In this document: one piece after another, positions 4,693-5,779 of the stretch
Layout of the letters: every line of letters begins with the position of its first letter
Position numbering within the stretch: position 1 is the first letter of the stretch
Source: Trueperaceae bacterium
Lineage (GTDB): Bacteria > Deinococcota > Deinococci > Deinococcales > Trueperaceae
Reading direction: 5' to 3'
DNA: 5,779 nucleotides
Assembly (NCBI GenBank): GCA_029210865.1
Contig: JARGGE010000200.1
Span: forward strand, 1-5,779
Translations under genes and position numbers: made by a program
The notes under the pieces: generated by a model
Databases searched by the model: none
What the model was told of the DNA's origin: nothing
Seen by the model: the letters and a program-made list of their open reading frames with translations, nothing else

Positions 4693-5779
4693 GTGACGAC
4701 GCGTCTGGGCCGCTACGTGCTGCGCGAAGCGGCCGGCCTCTACGCGCTGGGGGTCGCCGCCCTCTGCCTGCTCCTGTCGATCGACCTGCTGAGCGTGCTC
4801 GCGCGCTTCCTCGTCGAGCAGTCGGCCAGCCTGACGCAGGTGGGCCGACTGGTCCTGTTCAAGCTCCCGTGGTTCCTGCACCTCACGCTGCCGCTGGCCG
4901 TGGTGTTCGCCGTGCTCGTCGCCGCCGGGCGGCTCGCGAAGGACGCCGAGCTCAAGGCCGCCTACGCCGGCGGCGTCCCCCCCGTCCGGCTGCTGGCGCC
5001 GCTCGTCGCCGGCGGGCTCGCGATCTCGGCGCTCGCGCTGATCGTGAACGGCTGGCTCGAGCCCTGGGGTGAGGCCGCCTACCAGGCCGACATCCAAGGG
5101 TTCCTGTACGTCCGGCCCCCCGCCGCCAGCCAGACCGACGCGGCCTTCGCCGTGGAGGGGGTGGGCACCTTCTTCGCGGCCCGCCTGCGCGCCGCTGGCG
5201 ACGACCCGGCCCGCGCCGAGCTCACGGGCGTCCTCGCGGTGATGGCCGACGGCCGCACGATCACGGCGCCGCGCGGTGCGTGGGACGCCGACGCGCGCGT
5301 ATGGTCGCTGCAGGAGGCCCGCGTCACCGTGGCGGGCGCGGACGCCACGGCGACGACCACCGTGGCGGCGCTCGACCTCCCCTTCCCGCTCGAATCGACC
5401 CCCGAAGCCACCCTCACACGCCCGGGGCAACAGACGCTCACGGCACTCGCCGCCCGCGTCACCGAGGGGCGGCGCGCCGGCGCGGACGTGGCGGAGGCCC
5501 GCTTCGCGCTGCACCGCCGCCTGGCCGACGCGTCGAGCGCCGCGGTCTTCGCCCTGGCCGCCGGCGCGCTGGCGCTGCGGGTGCGCGGCCGCGGCGCCGG
5601 GCTCGCGCTCACCATCGCCCTGCTCGTGGGCTTCTGGGCCACCTGGACGCTCACGGGCACGATGTTCGAGCAGGGCGTCCTCGGCGCCGTGGCCCACGTG
5701 AACGGCGAGATCGCCGCCGCCTTGGCGGGCGTCGATGTCTGCGACCAGGAGGGGCTGGACCGGCGGCTCATCGAGCTGG
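4693..5779 (+). CDS. LptF/LptG (YjgP/YjgQ) family permease, right end cut by window
   Basis: An inner-membrane permease of the family that, with LptB and LptC, pulls lipopolysaccharide or other lipids out of the membrane; whether the cargo here is LPS is unknown. The frame is open from 4693 to the window end (362 codons seen; family proteins are usually 350-380 aa). Visible in order: membrane segment 1 (about 15-38), segment 2 (58-80), the coupling-helix motif KDAELKAAYAGGVPPVRLL (83-101), segment 3 (97-119), a soluble periplasmic beta-jellyroll-type region (about 120-280), segment 4 (281-298) and segment 5 (302-325). A sixth segment would be expected near 330-350 but is weak, with N337, E339 and D348 inside it. 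The start could also be GTG 4690, one codon earlier. It is transcribed away from the nitrilase operon, and the promoter box sets the start at 4693. In many genomes a second LptF/G gene follows directly. Confidence 0.88.
   Translation, partial: MTTRLGRYVLREAAGLYALGVAALCLLLSIDLLSVLARFLVEQSASLTQVGRLVLFKLPWFLHLTLPLAVVFAVLVAAGRLAKDAELKAAYAGGVPPVRLLAPLVAGGLAISALALIVNGWLEPWGEAAYQADIQGFLYVRPPAASQTDAAFAVEGVGTFFAARLRAAGDDPARAELTGVLAVMADGRTITAPRGAWDADARVWSLQEARVTVAGADATATTTVAALDLPFPLESTPEATLTRPGQQTLTALAARVTEGRRAGADVAEARFALHRRLADASSAAVFALAAGALALRVRGRGAGLALTIALLVGFWATWTLTGTMFEQGVLGAVAHVNGEIAAALAGVDVCDQEGLDRRLIEL

Noticed and set aside
4639..5697. A 352-codon minus-strand frame opposite the permease
   Set aside because: Its product is full of Glu, Gly, Arg and Gln with no membrane or catalytic motif, while the plus strand encodes clear permease helices and the coupling-helix motif.

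Overview
This is a gene-dense stretch of very GC-rich bacterial chromosome. Six tightly packed genes lie on the minus strand and one gene lies divergently on the plus strand. No mobile element, CRISPR array, RNA gene or phage-like segment is visible. The lineage best supported is Deinococcota, perhaps a Truepera-like member. The reasons are the GC content, gene starts preceded by a bare -10 box that would give leaderless mRNAs, a TrmB with a long C-terminal extension, and an LptF/LptG-type permease beside a PATAN (DUF4388) protein. This is an inference from style and content, not a marker-gene assignment.

Layout, reading the minus-strand block in its direction of transcription: a carbon-nitrogen (nitrilase-superfamily) hydrolase (4642-3587); a DUF4388/PATAN protein (3549-2710); tRNA m7G46 methyltransferase TrmB (2722-1715); PgeF/YfiH-family protein (1703-924); MazG nucleotide pyrophosphohydrolase (914-288); and a Nudix hydrolase of the CoA-pyrophosphatase type (271-1, cut by the window edge). 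Spacings are 37 nt, an overlap of 13 or 4 nt, 11 nt, 9 nt and 16 nt, so the block looks like one operon with internal promoters. On the plus strand, an LptF/LptG (YjgP/YjgQ) permease starts at 4693 and runs to the right edge. The only real intergenic region is the ~50 nt divergent gap at 4643-4692.

Four genes handle small-molecule housekeeping or RNA maturation: Nudix and MazG remove unwanted nucleotides or cofactors, PgeF acts on mis-built cell-wall precursors or nucleosides, and TrmB modifies tRNA. The nitrilase may fit the same metabolite-repair theme, but its substrate cannot be read from the sequence. The DUF4388 protein is the regulatory-looking odd one out.

The most notable pattern is non-coding. 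An 8-nt element GGTANNNT occurs at four gene starts (permease, nitrilase, mazG, DUF4388). In three of them exactly 6 nt separate its last T from the start codon, which would put the transcription start on the first base of the start codon. By eye the element was found nowhere else in the window on either strand. No clearly new multi-gene system was found. The main protein-level oddities are a MazG with an eroded second domain, a nitrilase with an insertion between its catalytic Glu and Lys, a TrmB with about 125 extra C-terminal residues, and a PATAN protein whose C-terminal domain looks internally duplicated.
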